Assembly (NCBI RefSeq): GCF_012933545.1 | Contig: NZ_JAADJU010000013.1 | Coordinates: 1-64,000 of the forward strand | Direction: 5' to 3' | Length of the DNA stretch: 64,000 nucleotides | Source: Rouxiella aceris | Lineage (GTDB): Bacteria; Pseudomonadota; Gammaproteobacteria; Enterobacterales; Enterobacteriaceae | In this document: positions 15,383 to 24,208 of the stretch, piece after piece | Position numbering within the stretch: the first letter of the stretch is position 1 | Layout of the letters: the number at the start of each line of letters is the position of its first letter | Translations under genes and position numbers: made by a program | Notes under the pieces: model-generated | What the model was told of the DNA's origin: nothing | The model's input: the letters and a program-made list of their open reading frames with translations, nothing else | Database searches by the model: none

Positions 15383-16222
15383 ATGAAACTCAAAACACTG
15401 TCCGTTGCCTTATTACTCAGCCCACTGGCGCTGACTACCTTAGCGGTAAAAGCAGATATGCTGGCGGATATTCAGGCGCGGGGCCAGTTAAACTGTGGCG
15501 TCTATTCCGATGTACCGCCGTTTTCTTCGCCGGATGCCCAGACCCGGCAACTGGTGGGCATGGATGTCGATCTCTGTACCGCGCTGGCCAAACAGATGGG
15601 CCTGAAACTTAATTTAATGCCAACCTCGGTGGAAGCGCGTATTCCGGTATTGACCACTGGTCGCGTCGACGTGTTGATCGCCAATCTGGCTTATACCAAA
15701 ACTCGCGCATCGCAAATTCAGTTTAGCGATCCCTACTATGTCGCCAAAGAGATGCTGGTGGTAAAGAGCCCTAACGCCGACCAGCCGAAAAGCTTCTTTA
15801 AAGACAAACGCATTAGCGCCACCAAGGGCACCACCTCCGAACAGTCAATCTATCTGGCCGGTGCCAAGGCCATTACTTTTCAGGATACGGCATCCGCTTA
15901 TCTGGCTTTACAGCAAAATAAATCTGTTGGTTTTGTCACCAATACCATGACCGCCATTAAAATGATCTCGCAGGCCAAAAAGGGGGGGGTCGATCTGGCC
16001 ATGACCTCTTTCCCAATGGCGCTGGAGCCAATTGGCATTGGGATGAAGCAGGGTGAACCGGCTCTGTTGGCCAAAGTTAATGCCAGCCTGAAGGCGATGG
16101 ACGATCAGGGTGAGATTGACCAGATTTGGAATAAATGGATTGGCCCTAATACCGAGTACAAAATGGTTCGTGAAGATAAAGTCCAGCCATTGAGCAATCT
16201 GAAATTCCAGCCGCTGGAATAA
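15383..16222 (+). CDS. Periplasmic amino acid-binding protein (SBP family 3)
   Basis: A 279-aa periplasmic solute-binding protein. The signal peptide covers about residues 1-23 (LLLSPLALTTLAVKA, then DML). The mature domain opens with ADIQARGQLNCGVYSDVPPF and has the family-3 motif LVGMDVDLCTALAKQMG. Arg/Asp ligands for an alpha-amino acid are expected around ARIPVLTTGRVD. The ATG at 15383 is chosen because GGGG precedes it. It completes the importer, about 100 bp after the ATPase gene, perhaps with its own promoter. Confidence 0.9.
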   Translation: MKLKTLSVALLLSPLALTTLAVKADMLADIQARGQLNCGVYSDVPPFSSPDAQTRQLVGMDVDLCTALAKQMGLKLNLMPTSVEARIPVLTTGRVDVLIANLAYTKTRASQIQFSDPYYVAKEMLVVKSPNADQPKSFFKDKRISATKGTTSEQSIYLAGAKAITFQDTASAYLALQQNKSVGFVTNTMTAIKMISQAKKGGVDLAMTSFPMALEPIGIGMKQGEPALLAKVNASLKAMDDQGEIDQIWNKWIGPNTEYKMVREDKVQPLSNLKFQPLE

Positions 16223-16236
16223 GCTGCACCCACGAT

Positions 16237-16266
16237 CCTCTCCCTTTTATATTGTAAAGGGAGGGG
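16237..16266. terminator. Hairpin after the ABC importer operon
   Basis: A stem of CTCCCTTT (16240-16247) with AAAGGGAG (16256-16263), extended by three further pairs, and an 8-nt loop. No T-run follows. It may terminate or protect the 3' end of the importer mRNA. The rest of 16267-16451 shows nothing clear. Confidence 0.45.
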
Positions 16267-16451
16267 TATCCCGGGTTGGCAGTTCACCTGAAAGTTGTCA
16301 ATATCCTGCCGTTTTCCTGACTTGTCAGATAGCCTCTCGCCATATCCCCCACGTATATTTCATTTCGTTAAAAAAACAGGCCGGTGTCGCTTATCGCCGC
16401 CGACCTGTGCTCTGTTTGGCAAATGATAATCCCAAGGTGGAGGACCCGGTG

Positions 16452-16667
16452 ATGATGCGATTTTATATGATGGCGGCGGTGTTGAGTGCGGTGACACTGT
16501 TATCTGGCTGTGGTCTGGCAAACTACCAGTTACAGCAAGACCGGCAGCAATGTGCTCTGTATGGCTTTCAGCCGGGAACAGACGCCTTTGCACAATGTAT
16601 GCAGAAAACCAGCGTTGAACGCGACCGCATGGCGATAATGCAGACCATGATCCGGCCAAGATATTAA
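16452..16667 (+). CDS. Small predicted lipoprotein
   Basis: A 71-aa protein with a lipoprotein signal: hydrophobic AAVLSAVTL followed by lipobox LSGC. The rest contains C-x3-YGFQPGTDAFAQCM, a pattern seen in many small enterobacterial lipoproteins of unknown function. Two Cys residues in the mature part may form a disulfide. GTGGAGGA lies before the ATG at 16452; an ATG one codon later is also possible. It is a single gene between two operons. Confidence 0.68.
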   Translation: MMRFYMMAAVLSAVTLLSGCGLANYQLQQDRQQCALYGFQPGTDAFAQCMQKTSVERDRMAIMQTMIRPRY

Positions 16668-16792
16668 GGGACGAAGAATTTTACAGGTGACGGTGTCACT
16701 ATTATCACGCTGCCGGCAAAACGGTGAAGCTGCAGTAAGCCGTTAACAGCACCTGTGCGCCGGGGAGGAAAGCCCCCCGGACGACAAAATAA

Positions 16793-17326
16793 TCAGCAGG
16801 ACTTGGACATCGCACTCTGAGGACAAGATTTCCAGTTCGACCAGGCACTATTTTTACAGGGATAGTTGATCGCTGTTTTTAGTCCAACCCATTCCAGCTC
16901 TGGCGGTATTGGCAGTGGCGCCTCGGCGACCACTTCCTCCGCTGGCGGTGCCATCACTCTCTCATCCAACTCTATTTTGGGACATAAGCCATAGCTAGGC
17001 CATTCAGGCAGACGACGATAGACTGCAGGCGTGGTTTTAAACTGCTTTTTAAAGGTGCGGGTAAAGGTCTGCTGTGAGTCAAACTGGTATTTATCGGCAA
17101 TGCGCAATACCGAGTTTTGTGACATGCGCAGTTCAGTCGCGGCCATGGTCAGTCGACGTTGACGCGTATAAGTGCCCAACGTATGACCAGTGTAGCTTTT
17201 AAACAGGCGTTGCAGGTGCCATTTCGAGTAGCCCGATTTCGCGGCAATGGTCTCTAAGGTTAAGGATTGATCCAGGTTATGTTCAATCCAATCCAGCAGT
17301 TCACTGACAATACTTTCGTGGTACAT
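16793..17326 (-). CDS. AraC/XylS regulator, Rob/MarA/SoxS class, with truncated C-terminal part
   Basis: A 177-aa protein. Residues about 5-105 are a complete two-helix-turn-helix AraC domain close to MarA/RamA/Rob (GYSKWHLQRLFKSYTG; FDSQQTFTRTFKKQFKTTP). A Rob-like linker (EWPSYGLCP) follows, then about 60 residues that do not form the full Rob ligand domain and end in a Cys/Ser-rich tail. It is intermediate in length between SoxS (~107) and Rob (~289). The ATG at 17326 follows GGGGGAA; the frame extends further up without a good site. It is probably a regulator of stress or drug-efflux genes, divergent from a second AraC gene. Confidence 0.78.
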   Translation of the reverse strand: MYHESIVSELLDWIEHNLDQSLTLETIAAKSGYSKWHLQRLFKSYTGHTLGTYTRQRRLTMAATELRMSQNSVLRIADKYQFDSQQTFTRTFKKQFKTTPAVYRRLPEWPSYGLCPKIELDERVMAPPAEEVVAEAPLPIPPELEWVGLKTAINYPCKNSAWSNWKSCPQSAMSKSC

Positions 17327-17438
17327 AGATGATTCCCCCGTTAAGCATGTCATTTAGCCATCGAGTTGTCTGGACTACAATGCGCAATTCAGCCATATTA
17401 TTTACCAATCCAGCCAAATCATAGATAGGGTTTAACCT

Positions 17439-18290
17439 ATGCCGATCATTCAGTGTGAAACCATAGACTGCAAACGTACTGCTATTGACGATATCGAACG
17501 ACCGGTGATTGCCCTTGGCGCTTCACGGGTGGACGGGGTATGGGAGCTGGAAATGCATCAGCATCGCAAAGCACAGTTGATCTATACCCTGCAAGGGATT
17601 ATCAGCTGTGAACTGGAGCAGGGGGTGTGGGTGGTTCCGCCCCAGTGTGCGGTGTGGATCCCCGGTGGCCTGATGCATTCTGCCAGGGGAACCGGGGTCA
17701 ATCAATGTTATTGCCTGTTTGTCGAACCTGAAGCAGGTCGCAATTTGCCGACCACCTGCTGCACATTATCGGTCTCCCCGTTGTTGCGGGAGCTGCTCTT
17801 GCATGCGGCCCATTTCCCGTTGCTTTATGATGAGCATGGCGCTGAAGGTAATGTAATCAATACATTGCTCGATCAGTTGTCCGTGGCCCGCGTTGAAGAT
17901 CTGTATTTGCCATTACCCCGCGACAACCGTTTACGTCAGTTGACCGACGGCATGTTACAGGATCCAGCCGACAAATCGACGCTGGCGGAGTGGGCCGGAC
18001 GCATCGGCATGAGCGAACGCAGCTTGAGCCGCACCTTTGCTCACCAGGTGGGGATCAGCGTTCACCGCTGGCGCAAGCAGCTGCATGTTATCCTGGCATT
18101 GCAGAAGTTGTCGAAAGGCACCAGCGTGCAGGCGGTTGCCCTCGATTTGGGGTATGAAAGTGCCAGCAGCTTTGTCACCATGTTCCGCAAGGCGCAGGGC
18201 AAACCCCCAGCTCGCTACCTGTCTGATTGTGCCAACTGTCAGGAATCGCCAATGCAGGGGGGATTCTCACTGTCTGAAAGCATGGGTTAA
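17439..18290 (+). CDS. AraC family regulator with N-terminal cupin (NimR/YeaM-like)
   Basis: A 283-aa regulator. The N-terminal cupin (about 20-130) includes HQHRKAQLIYTLQG and PPQCAVWIPGGLMHSARG. The C-terminal AraC double helix-turn-helix (about 165-260) has MSERSLSRTFAHQVG and LGYESASSFVTMFRKAQGKP. This layout matches the YeaM/NimR subgroup, which often controls an adjacent efflux transporter. No such transporter is present here. Divergent from the Rob-like gene, with 112 bp between. Confidence 0.85.
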   Translation: MPIIQCETIDCKRTAIDDIERPVIALGASRVDGVWELEMHQHRKAQLIYTLQGIISCELEQGVWVVPPQCAVWIPGGLMHSARGTGVNQCYCLFVEPEAGRNLPTTCCTLSVSPLLRELLLHAAHFPLLYDEHGAEGNVINTLLDQLSVARVEDLYLPLPRDNRLRQLTDGMLQDPADKSTLAEWAGRIGMSERSLSRTFAHQVGISVHRWRKQLHVILALQKLSKGTSVQAVALDLGYESASSFVTMFRKAQGKPPARYLSDCANCQESPMQGGFSLSESMG

Positions 18291-18457
18291 CGGGCCTCCT
18301 TGCGGGTTTTCAAGACACAATAATATCGGCGGCCGCCTGAAAAACTGTTCGCCTTGTTGACCCGTAAGGCAAGATTGCATTGAAATTTGCGATTACGATC
18401 AATTAGTCAAACTTGACCAAGTCCTTAAAGATCAAGTGTCCGGCCAGACGTAGCGGG

Positions 18458-19192
18458 TCAGAGTTGGGCCAGACCACCGTCAACGGCGACTTCGCTGGCG
18501 GTCATAAAGCTACTGTCCGACGACGCGAGAAAAGCTGCCGCCGCTGCAATCTCCGCCGGATCGGCCATGCGCAGAAGTGGCGTCATTGCAGCAAAGATTT
18601 TCTGACCTTCCTCGCCCAGTGCTTCCTTCGCCAGGTCGGTCGCAGTCGCCCCGGGCGACAGCACGTTAACCCGGATGCCAGTACCTTTCAGATCCTCCGC
18701 CCAGGTCTTGGCGAGGTTGCGTACTGCCGCTTTGCTGGCACTGTAGGCACTCATCCCCGGCGCTCCCGTGGTACCCGCGCTCGAGCCGGTCAGGATGATT
18801 GAACCACCTGCGCTCATCAGTGGCAGCGCCTTCTGGACCGTAAAAATTGTCCCTTTCACATTGGTGTCGAAGGTTTCATCAATGTGCTCGGCAGTGATCT
18901 GGCCAAGCGCAAGCTGACTTCCCGCTCCGGCATTGGCGAAAACAATATCGAGGGTTCCCCGTTCAGCCTTTACTGCCGCGTAGAGTCGGTCGAGGTCGGC
19001 CAGATTGGTGACCGAGCCATTCACCGCGCGGGCATGGGTTCCTAATTTGGCCATGGCCGCATCGAGCGCTTCCTGCCGACGGCCAAAGATAAAGACGAAG
19101 GCACCTTCTTCAATAAAGCGTTTTGCTGCTGCCAGGCCGATGCCGGTAGCACCACCGGTGATCACTGCGGTCTTACCATTTAGTCTGTTCAT
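18458..19192 (-). CDS. Short-chain dehydrogenase/reductase next to HxlR regulator
   Basis: A 244-aa classical SDR with cofactor motif TGGATGIG near residue 14, NAGAG, catalytic Ser in LTGSSAG and YSASK. It ends with the usual ASEVAVDGG C-terminus. The ATG at 19192 is chosen because AAGG lies 9 nt upstream; frames further up have no site. It is transcribed away from an HxlR regulator, with a paired operator-like region between. This arrangement is common for oxidoreductases induced by quinones or aldehydes. The substrate is unknown. Confidence 0.84.
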   Translation of the reverse strand: MNRLNGKTAVITGGATGIGLAAAKRFIEEGAFVFIFGRRQEALDAAMAKLGTHARAVNGSVTNLADLDRLYAAVKAERGTLDIVFANAGAGSQLALGQITAEHIDETFDTNVKGTIFTVQKALPLMSAGGSIILTGSSAGTTGAPGMSAYSASKAAVRNLAKTWAEDLKGTGIRVNVLSPGATATDLAKEALGEEGQKIFAAMTPLLRMADPAEIAAAAAFLASSDSSFMTASEVAVDGGLAQL

Positions 19193-19237
19193 ATCATGCA
19201 TCCTTGGTAGGTGTTGTACGAAAGCAGGGAATTGCTT

Positions 19238-19283
19238 ACTTGAGCCAAGTATGCATTTCTGATAACTTAAGGACAAGTATGCA
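19238..19283. promoter_or_regulatory. Paired operator-like repeats between SDR and hxlR-type gene
   Basis: CAAGTATGCA occurs twice as a direct repeat (19246-19255 and 19274-19283), 28 bp apart. Each is preceded by an ACTT element. The first forms the palindrome ACTTG-AGC-CAAGT (19238-19250); the second is an imperfect version (19265-19278). These are good candidates for HxlR dimer sites controlling both genes. Confidence 0.6.
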
Positions 19284-19301
19284 CCTTTTGGTAACCATGA
19301 A

Positions 19302-19691
19302 ATGACAGACTGTTCTCAACAATGCGGTGGCCGCTATTCTTACGGCCTCGCCGCTACGCTAAGCATTATCGCCGGCAAGTGGAAACCGCTGATCCTCTAT
19401 TTCCTGCTCGACGGCCCAAAGCGCTATAGCGAACTCAAACGTAATGTCCACGGCGTTAGCGCCAAGGTACTGATCCAGCAATTGAAGGAGTTGGAGGTCG
19501 ATCGCGTGCTGCTACGGACCGACTACCAGGAGGTCCCGCCACGTGTCGACTACATGCTTACGCCGCTCGGACAAAGTCTGGCCGACAAGATTGTCCCGCT
19601 ATGCACATGGGGGACAGAGAATATGGCTGATATGGTGAACATGCTCGCCGAGCGCGACAATTTGGCCAGGCAGGATGCTAAAGGATCCTGA
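19302..19691 (+). CDS. HxlR family transcriptional regulator
   Basis: A 129-aa winged-helix regulator of the HxlR type. It opens with a Cys-containing segment (DCSQQCGG), then LSIIAGKWKPLILYFLLDGPKRYSELKR in two typical blocks, and VDYMLTPLGQSLADKIVPL. HxlR proteins often sense electrophiles through an N-terminal Cys, and Cys4 and Cys8 are present here. The regulator is divergent from the SDR at 18458, which is its likely target. Confidence 0.88.
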   Translation: MTDCSQQCGGRYSYGLAATLSIIAGKWKPLILYFLLDGPKRYSELKRNVHGVSAKVLIQQLKELEVDRVLLRTDYQEVPPRVDYMLTPLGQSLADKIVPLCTWGTENMADMVNMLAERDNLARQDAKGS

Positions 19692-20007
19692 ATTGGGCGA
19701 CATCTGCTGTCGTAGGGGAGAAGCTGGCAGGGGGCCGCTTTGAAGCACACAACATAAATCATGGTGCACGAAGCTCAGTGCAGCATTTTGAATTATTTTA
19801 GTTACAACATACTAGTGTTTTTACCCTTTGCCATCTCTCCAGCCACAGCGTTAAATCAGCCTGGCAGACAAACAGGGACGGGAGTTAGTAAGCAGGGGGG
19901 AAGATCAATCAACGTCTTCGATCCTGCATAACTAATGCATTTTAAGTACTTTAAGCCCCTTGTTGCGCGATGATAGAGTGAATTCAGACTTAGCTATGGA
20001 GCCGGTT
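19692..20007. other. Intergenic region with no gene seen
   Basis: A 316-bp spacer between the HxlR regulator and the oxygenase gene. No supported open frame, RNA or strong hairpin was found. It should hold the oxygenase promoter, but I could not pick out clear -35/-10 elements. Confidence 0.5.
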
Positions 20008-21027
20008 ATGAATCACAAAATTGCTTCTTCTATTCCTGTCCTTGACCTGTCAAAACTTACCGGTAGCCCGTCAGAGCGCACCGAGTTTTTGCAGGCGTTA
20101 CGCGTTGCCGCCCGTGATATCGGCTTTTTCTATCTGATTAATCATGGTGTCGACCACAGTCTGCTTGCGCAGGTACAGAACCAGTCACGGGCGTTTTTTG
20201 CGCTGCCCACGCAAGAAAAAGAGCAGGTGGCGATGATCCATTCGCCGCATTTTCGTGGCTATAACCGTGCTGCGTCAGAACGCACGCGCGGCCAGCCGGA
20301 CTGGCGTGAACAGTTTGATCTCGGTGCTGAACGTCTGCCTATCCGACAGCATGACGATCTGCCCGCCTGGACTCGCTTGCAAGGCCCTAATCAATGGCCA
20401 GCATCCTTGCCACAGCTGAAACCTTTGCTACTGCGATGGCAACAGGTGATGACCGCCATGTCATTGCAAATCCTGCGCGCCTTTGCCGAGTCGCTGGATC
20501 TGCCTGCGGACGCTTTTGACCCACTGTACGGCGATAAACCCAATGAACATATTAAACTGATCCGCTATCCGGGCCGCGAGGCTGCACAAAGCAGTCAGGG
20601 CGTGGGTGCCCATAAAGACTCGGGTTTTTTAAGCTTTCTGCTGCAGGATCAGCAAAAGGGATTGCAGGTCGAAGTTGCCGACGGGCAGTGGGTCGATGCG
20701 CTGCCAATAGAGGGGGCGTTTGTGGTGAATATTGGCGAGCTGCTGGAGCTGGCCACCAACGGTTATTTGCGAGCCACTGTGCATCGGGTGATTGCACCAG
20801 CGGCCGGGGAAGAGCGATTGTCCATTGCCTTCTTTCTCGGTGCGCGACTGGATGCGGTGGTGCCAGTATTCCAGTTACCTGCCGAACTTGCAGCCCAGGC
20901 CAATGGCCCGGAAAGCGATCCGCAGAACCCGCTGTTGCGTGATGTTGGCTGGAACTACCTTAAAGGTCGTTTACGTTCCCACCCGGATGTAGCCGAGCGT
21001 TACTATGCGGATATTCTGGTTTCTTAA
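20008..21027 (+). CDS. 2-oxoglutarate/Fe(II) oxygenase, isopenicillin N synthase-like
   Basis: A 339-aa non-heme iron dioxygenase. An N-terminal DIOX_N region (IPVLDLSKL; GFFYLINHGV) is followed by the catalytic jelly roll. The facial triad is H202-x-D204 (AHKDSGF) and H259 (TVHRV). R270-L-S272 is the 2-oxoglutarate-binding R-x-S. The ATG at 20008 is chosen because GGAG lies just upstream. It precedes a methionine-type importer, so it may oxidise an imported organosulfur or amino compound; this is inferred from context only. Confidence 0.85.
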   Translation: MNHKIASSIPVLDLSKLTGSPSERTEFLQALRVAARDIGFFYLINHGVDHSLLAQVQNQSRAFFALPTQEKEQVAMIHSPHFRGYNRAASERTRGQPDWREQFDLGAERLPIRQHDDLPAWTRLQGPNQWPASLPQLKPLLLRWQQVMTAMSLQILRAFAESLDLPADAFDPLYGDKPNEHIKLIRYPGREAAQSSQGVGAHKDSGFLSFLLQDQQKGLQVEVADGQWVDALPIEGAFVVNIGELLELATNGYLRATVHRVIAPAAGEERLSIAFFLGARLDAVVPVFQLPAELAAQANGPESDPQNPLLRDVGWNYLKGRLRSHPDVAERYYADILVS

Positions 21028-21158
21028 CGCCACGAGCAGTGCAAATGTTATTTATTAGTTAATATTTAACTTTGCTATGCAGATTTAATTGGTTAGTGCC
21101 TGTCAGGCAATATGATTGGATAGCCCTTTATGCTAACCACAGAGAAGGGCTTATTGTT

Positions 21159-21974
21159 ATGTCGACAGGCAAGATCAGAATTTTGGCGTCAGTATTACTT
21201 TTAGCGCTAAGCAGTGCCGTCCAGGCCGCAGAGAGTAACCAGAAAACCATTACGCTGGGATTTAATCCCGGTCCCTATCAGGAGCAGTTTGCCCAAGGCG
21301 TCGGACCTTTTTTAAAGGCCAAAGGTTATACGCTGGTTTATAAAGATTTTAGTGATGGCATTCAGGTCAACAATGCCGTTGATACCGGCGCGATTGACGG
21401 CAATATCATGCAACACCCGATTTATCTCAAGGCGATAAACGATCGCCTGGGGATCAATAATATTGGCATTGTACAGGTGCCGACGCCGCCGATGGGGCTT
21501 TACTCATCAAAGCATAAATCCGGTGAGGTTCCACAAGCCGGTCAGACTATTTCCGTTCCCAATCAGGCATCTAACGAATATCGTGCCGCCTTGTTGCTGC
21601 AGGATCTTGGCTGGATAAAAATTTCGCCCAAATCCGATCCCGCCACTTTCTCGCAGAAAGATATTGTCGAAAACCCTTATAAGCTGGTGTTTAAAGAGAT
21701 GGATAACGCCCAGCAGGTACGCGCACTCCCCGACGTTGATTATGGTGCCATTCAGGGTAACTTTGCCGTTTCCAGCGGTATTAAACTCAATACTGCCCTC
21801 AAGCTTGAAAATCCGGTCAAGGGTTTTATTAATGTCGTCACTATTGCCGCTAAAAATAAAGACGCACAGTTTGCCCAGGATATTATTGCCGGATACCACT
21901 CGGCTGAATTTAAACACTATATTCTCAGCAATCCGCAGTATCAGGGCTATCTGCTACCTGATTATTTAAAATAA
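21159..21974 (+). CDS. MetQ/NlpA-family substrate-binding protein
   Basis: A 271-aa periplasmic binding protein of the NlpA/MetQ family. The signal peptide (ILASVLLLALSSAVQA) has no lipobox Cys, so unlike typical MetQ it is a soluble periplasmic protein. Mature motifs are TITLGFNPGPYQEQF, AIDGNIMQHPIYL and ISVPNQASNEYRAALLLQ. The ATG at 21159 begins the signal peptide; the upstream frame has no fitting site. It is the first gene of a three-gene importer with MetN- and MetI-like partners. The substrate is probably methionine-like, perhaps not methionine itself. Confidence 0.82.
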   Translation: MSTGKIRILASVLLLALSSAVQAAESNQKTITLGFNPGPYQEQFAQGVGPFLKAKGYTLVYKDFSDGIQVNNAVDTGAIDGNIMQHPIYLKAINDRLGINNIGIVQVPTPPMGLYSSKHKSGEVPQAGQTISVPNQASNEYRAALLLQDLGWIKISPKSDPATFSQKDIVENPYKLVFKEMDNAQQVRALPDVDYGAIQGNFAVSSGIKLNTALKLENPVKGFINVVTIAAKNKDAQFAQDIIAGYHSAEFKHYILSNPQYQGYLLPDYLK

Positions 21975-22029
21975 ACATAATAGCCGTCCGCACTCTTATG
22001 GCCGGGCGGCAGCTTATTGGGATCGGGCA

Positions 22030-23046
22030 ATGATAGAGATACAAAACGTTGACAAGCATTTTCAACGTAAGGGCAAAACCACCCAGGCTTTAAATAATAT
22101 CAATTTAAAAATTGAACAAGGGGATATTTACGGCATTATTGGTTATAGCGGGGCAGGGAAAAGCACGCTGGTACGACTGATCAATGCGCTGGAAACGCCG
22201 ACGGCTGGCAAAGTGATCATTAACGGCAAAGTGTTAAGCGAGTTTACGGCAAAACAGCTAAGAGAGATAAAAAAAGATATTGGTATGATTTTCCAAGGCT
22301 TTAACTTACTGGAGTCAAAAACTGTCTGGAAGAATGTCGCTATCCCGCTGATCCTCGCCGGCAAAAGCAAGAGCTTTATTGCCGCTCGTGTTAGCGAACT
22401 GCTGGAGTTTGTCGGTCTGGCCGACCGCGCAGGCAGCTATCCCTCTGAACTTTCTGGTGGTCAAAAACAGCGTGTAGGCATTGCTCGCGCGCTGGCTACC
22501 AATCCTTCTATTTTACTCTGCGACGAAGCCACCTCGGCTCTGGATCCGCAAACCACGACACAAATTTTGCTGCTACTCAAGCGCATCAGCCAGCAATATA
22601 ACCTGACTCTGGTGGTGATCACCCATGAAATGTCGGTGATCCAGAAGATCTGCAATAAAGTGGCGGTTATGGAGCAGGGACGCATCGTCGAGCAAGGTGA
22701 GGTGCTGTCGGTATTTGGCCATCCACAGCATGCCACCACGCTGAATTTTGTGCGTACGCTGGTACGCGACAGCCTGCCTGCCACTATTGTCCGCCCGTCA
22801 CCACATCAGCAGCAGGTGCGCCGTTATCGTCTGGAATTTGTCGGCGAAACAGCGGGGCAGCCGGTGATCCATCAAATGTTTAAACGCTTTGCTGTCGAAT
22901 TCAATATCTTGTTTGCCAGCATGTCGGAAATACAAGATACCGTACTGGGTTTTATGATTATCCAACTGACCGGTGATGAAAGCTTATTACTTCAGGCTAT
23001 CACTTATTTACAAAGCACCGGTGTGCGGGTAGAGGAGTTGCCATAA
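22030..23046 (+). CDS. Methionine-type ABC importer ATPase with NIL domain (MetN-like)
   Basis: A 338-aa ATPase. Walker A is GYSGAGKST, signature LSGGQKQRVGIARAL, Walker B ILLCDEATSALDP and H-loop ITHEM. The C-terminal ~75 residues form a NIL ligand-binding domain, which in MetN gives feedback inhibition by internal substrate. The stop overlaps the permease start (TAATG), so the two are coupled. Confidence 0.87.
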   Translation: MIEIQNVDKHFQRKGKTTQALNNINLKIEQGDIYGIIGYSGAGKSTLVRLINALETPTAGKVIINGKVLSEFTAKQLREIKKDIGMIFQGFNLLESKTVWKNVAIPLILAGKSKSFIAARVSELLEFVGLADRAGSYPSELSGGQKQRVGIARALATNPSILLCDEATSALDPQTTTQILLLLKRISQQYNLTLVVITHEMSVIQKICNKVAVMEQGRIVEQGEVLSVFGHPQHATTLNFVRTLVRDSLPATIVRPSPHQQQVRRYRLEFVGETAGQPVIHQMFKRFAVEFNILFASMSEIQDTVLGFMIIQLTGDESLLLQAITYLQSTGVRVEELP

Positions 23047-23705
23047 TGTTTGAAACCGCTATTACACTGGAGCAATTTGTCACCGCGATGAAAGACACGC
23101 TGATTATGGTCAGCATCTCGCTTTTTCTTGGCTCCTTACTTGGCGTACCTTTAGGGATTATTATGGTGATCACCCGTCCCGGAGGTTTGGTTAATCATCG
23201 TTTTTTCTATGCGCTAATCAACCCGATTATTAATATCATCCGCTCCTTGCCTTTTATTATTTTACTGATTTCTATTATTCCCTTTACCCGCTTTATTGTG
23301 CATACCACCATCGGTACGACCGGTGCCATTGTGCCGCTGATTATTTTTATCGCGCCTTATATCGCCCGTCTGGTGGAAAGTTCATTACTGGAGATCAATC
23401 CCGGCATTATCGAGGCGGCCAGGTCGATGGGGGCAACACCGCTGCAGGCGATTTGGCATTTTCTCTTGCCGGAGGCCCTGGCTTCGCTGGTATTGGCACT
23501 AACCACCGCCACCATAGGCCTGATTGGCGCGACGGCAATGGCGGGTACTGTGGGCGGCGGCGGTATCGGCGATCTGGCGATCACCTATGGCTATCAACGG
23601 TTTGATACCTTTGCCACTGTCTCGACGGCGCTGGTGCTGATTGTGGTGGTACAGGGGTTGCAGTCCCTGGGCAATGTGATTTCTCGTCGTTTGCGTCGTG
23701 AATAA
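23046..23705 (+). CDS. Methionine-type ABC importer permease (MetI-like)
   Basis: A 219-aa inner-membrane permease with five helices. The coupling loop is EAARSMGATPLQAIWHFLLP, and the MetI-like stretch MAGTVGGGGIGDLAITYGYQ is present. The length is normal for MetI. It is the last gene of the importer operon begun at 21159. Confidence 0.88.
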   Translation: MFETAITLEQFVTAMKDTLIMVSISLFLGSLLGVPLGIIMVITRPGGLVNHRFFYALINPIINIIRSLPFIILLISIIPFTRFIVHTTIGTTGAIVPLIIFIAPYIARLVESSLLEINPGIIEAARSMGATPLQAIWHFLLPEALASLVLALTTATIGLIGATAMAGTVGGGGIGDLAITYGYQRFDTFATVSTALVLIVVVQGLQSLGNVISRRLRRE

Positions 23706-23836
23706 ACCTTTAGTGGCTGCGCTATGCGAATTGTCGATAACTAATGCACAAAGGGTTATTTTCTTTTATTCGGTTTTATTGTTTTACTGATACTCAAGGG
23801 GTGACAACCGTCGCCAACTGAAATAAGGAGTGCATG

Positions 23837-24016
23837 ATGGCTAAAAAATTGTCAATCAACACCTTGTGGCAAGAAATAAAACGTCTATGTTCGGCGACAT
23901 TTTTTTCGCAGAGCACAGCCGACAGTTCACAAATGCTGGATTCGCTTCTTGTAACAGGATCTTTATATGGTATTGAATTTGGTAATATTGACCCTGCCTG
24001 GTATCGCCAGAAGTAG
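23837..24016 (+). CDS. Small hypothetical protein
   Basis: A 59-residue open frame preceded by AAGGAG at a suitable distance (an ATG one codon earlier is also possible). It begins MAKKLSINTLWQEIKRL and ends DPAWYRQK. No signal peptide, membrane segment or known domain is visible. A strong terminator 150 bp downstream on the same strand suggests that this strand is transcribed. I do not recognise the family. Confidence 0.45.
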   Translation: MAKKLSINTLWQEIKRLCSATFFSQSTADSSQMLDSLLVTGSLYGIEFGNIDPAWYRQK

Positions 24017-24162
24017 TCAATATCAGCGCTTATTACGTCGCAGCTATTGGAATGAGCTGTGCTAATAAGCAACCGGGCACATGAATTTTCTCCTGAAGTA
24101 GGCAGTATTGTTGTTGAGATCTCCCCGATCTTGTCGAATGTGTTGTTCTCCCAATTGTGGAG

Positions 24163-24194
24163 CCTATGACTGAGATCCAGTCATAGGTTTTTTT
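24163..24194 (+). terminator. Strong Rho-independent terminator
   Basis: A perfect 10-bp stem CCTATGACTG / CAGTCATAGG with the 5-nt loop AGATC, followed directly by seven T. It points rightward, ending any transcript from the small gene at 23837, and sits 15 bp before the srfC stop codon on the other strand. Confidence 0.88.
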
Positions 24195-24208
24195 ATTTAT
24201 CTGCTCAG

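Noticed and set aside
21028-21158. MetJ boxes upstream of the MetQ-like gene
   Set aside because: No tandem AGACGTCT-like octamers were found, so methionine-repressor control is not claimed.
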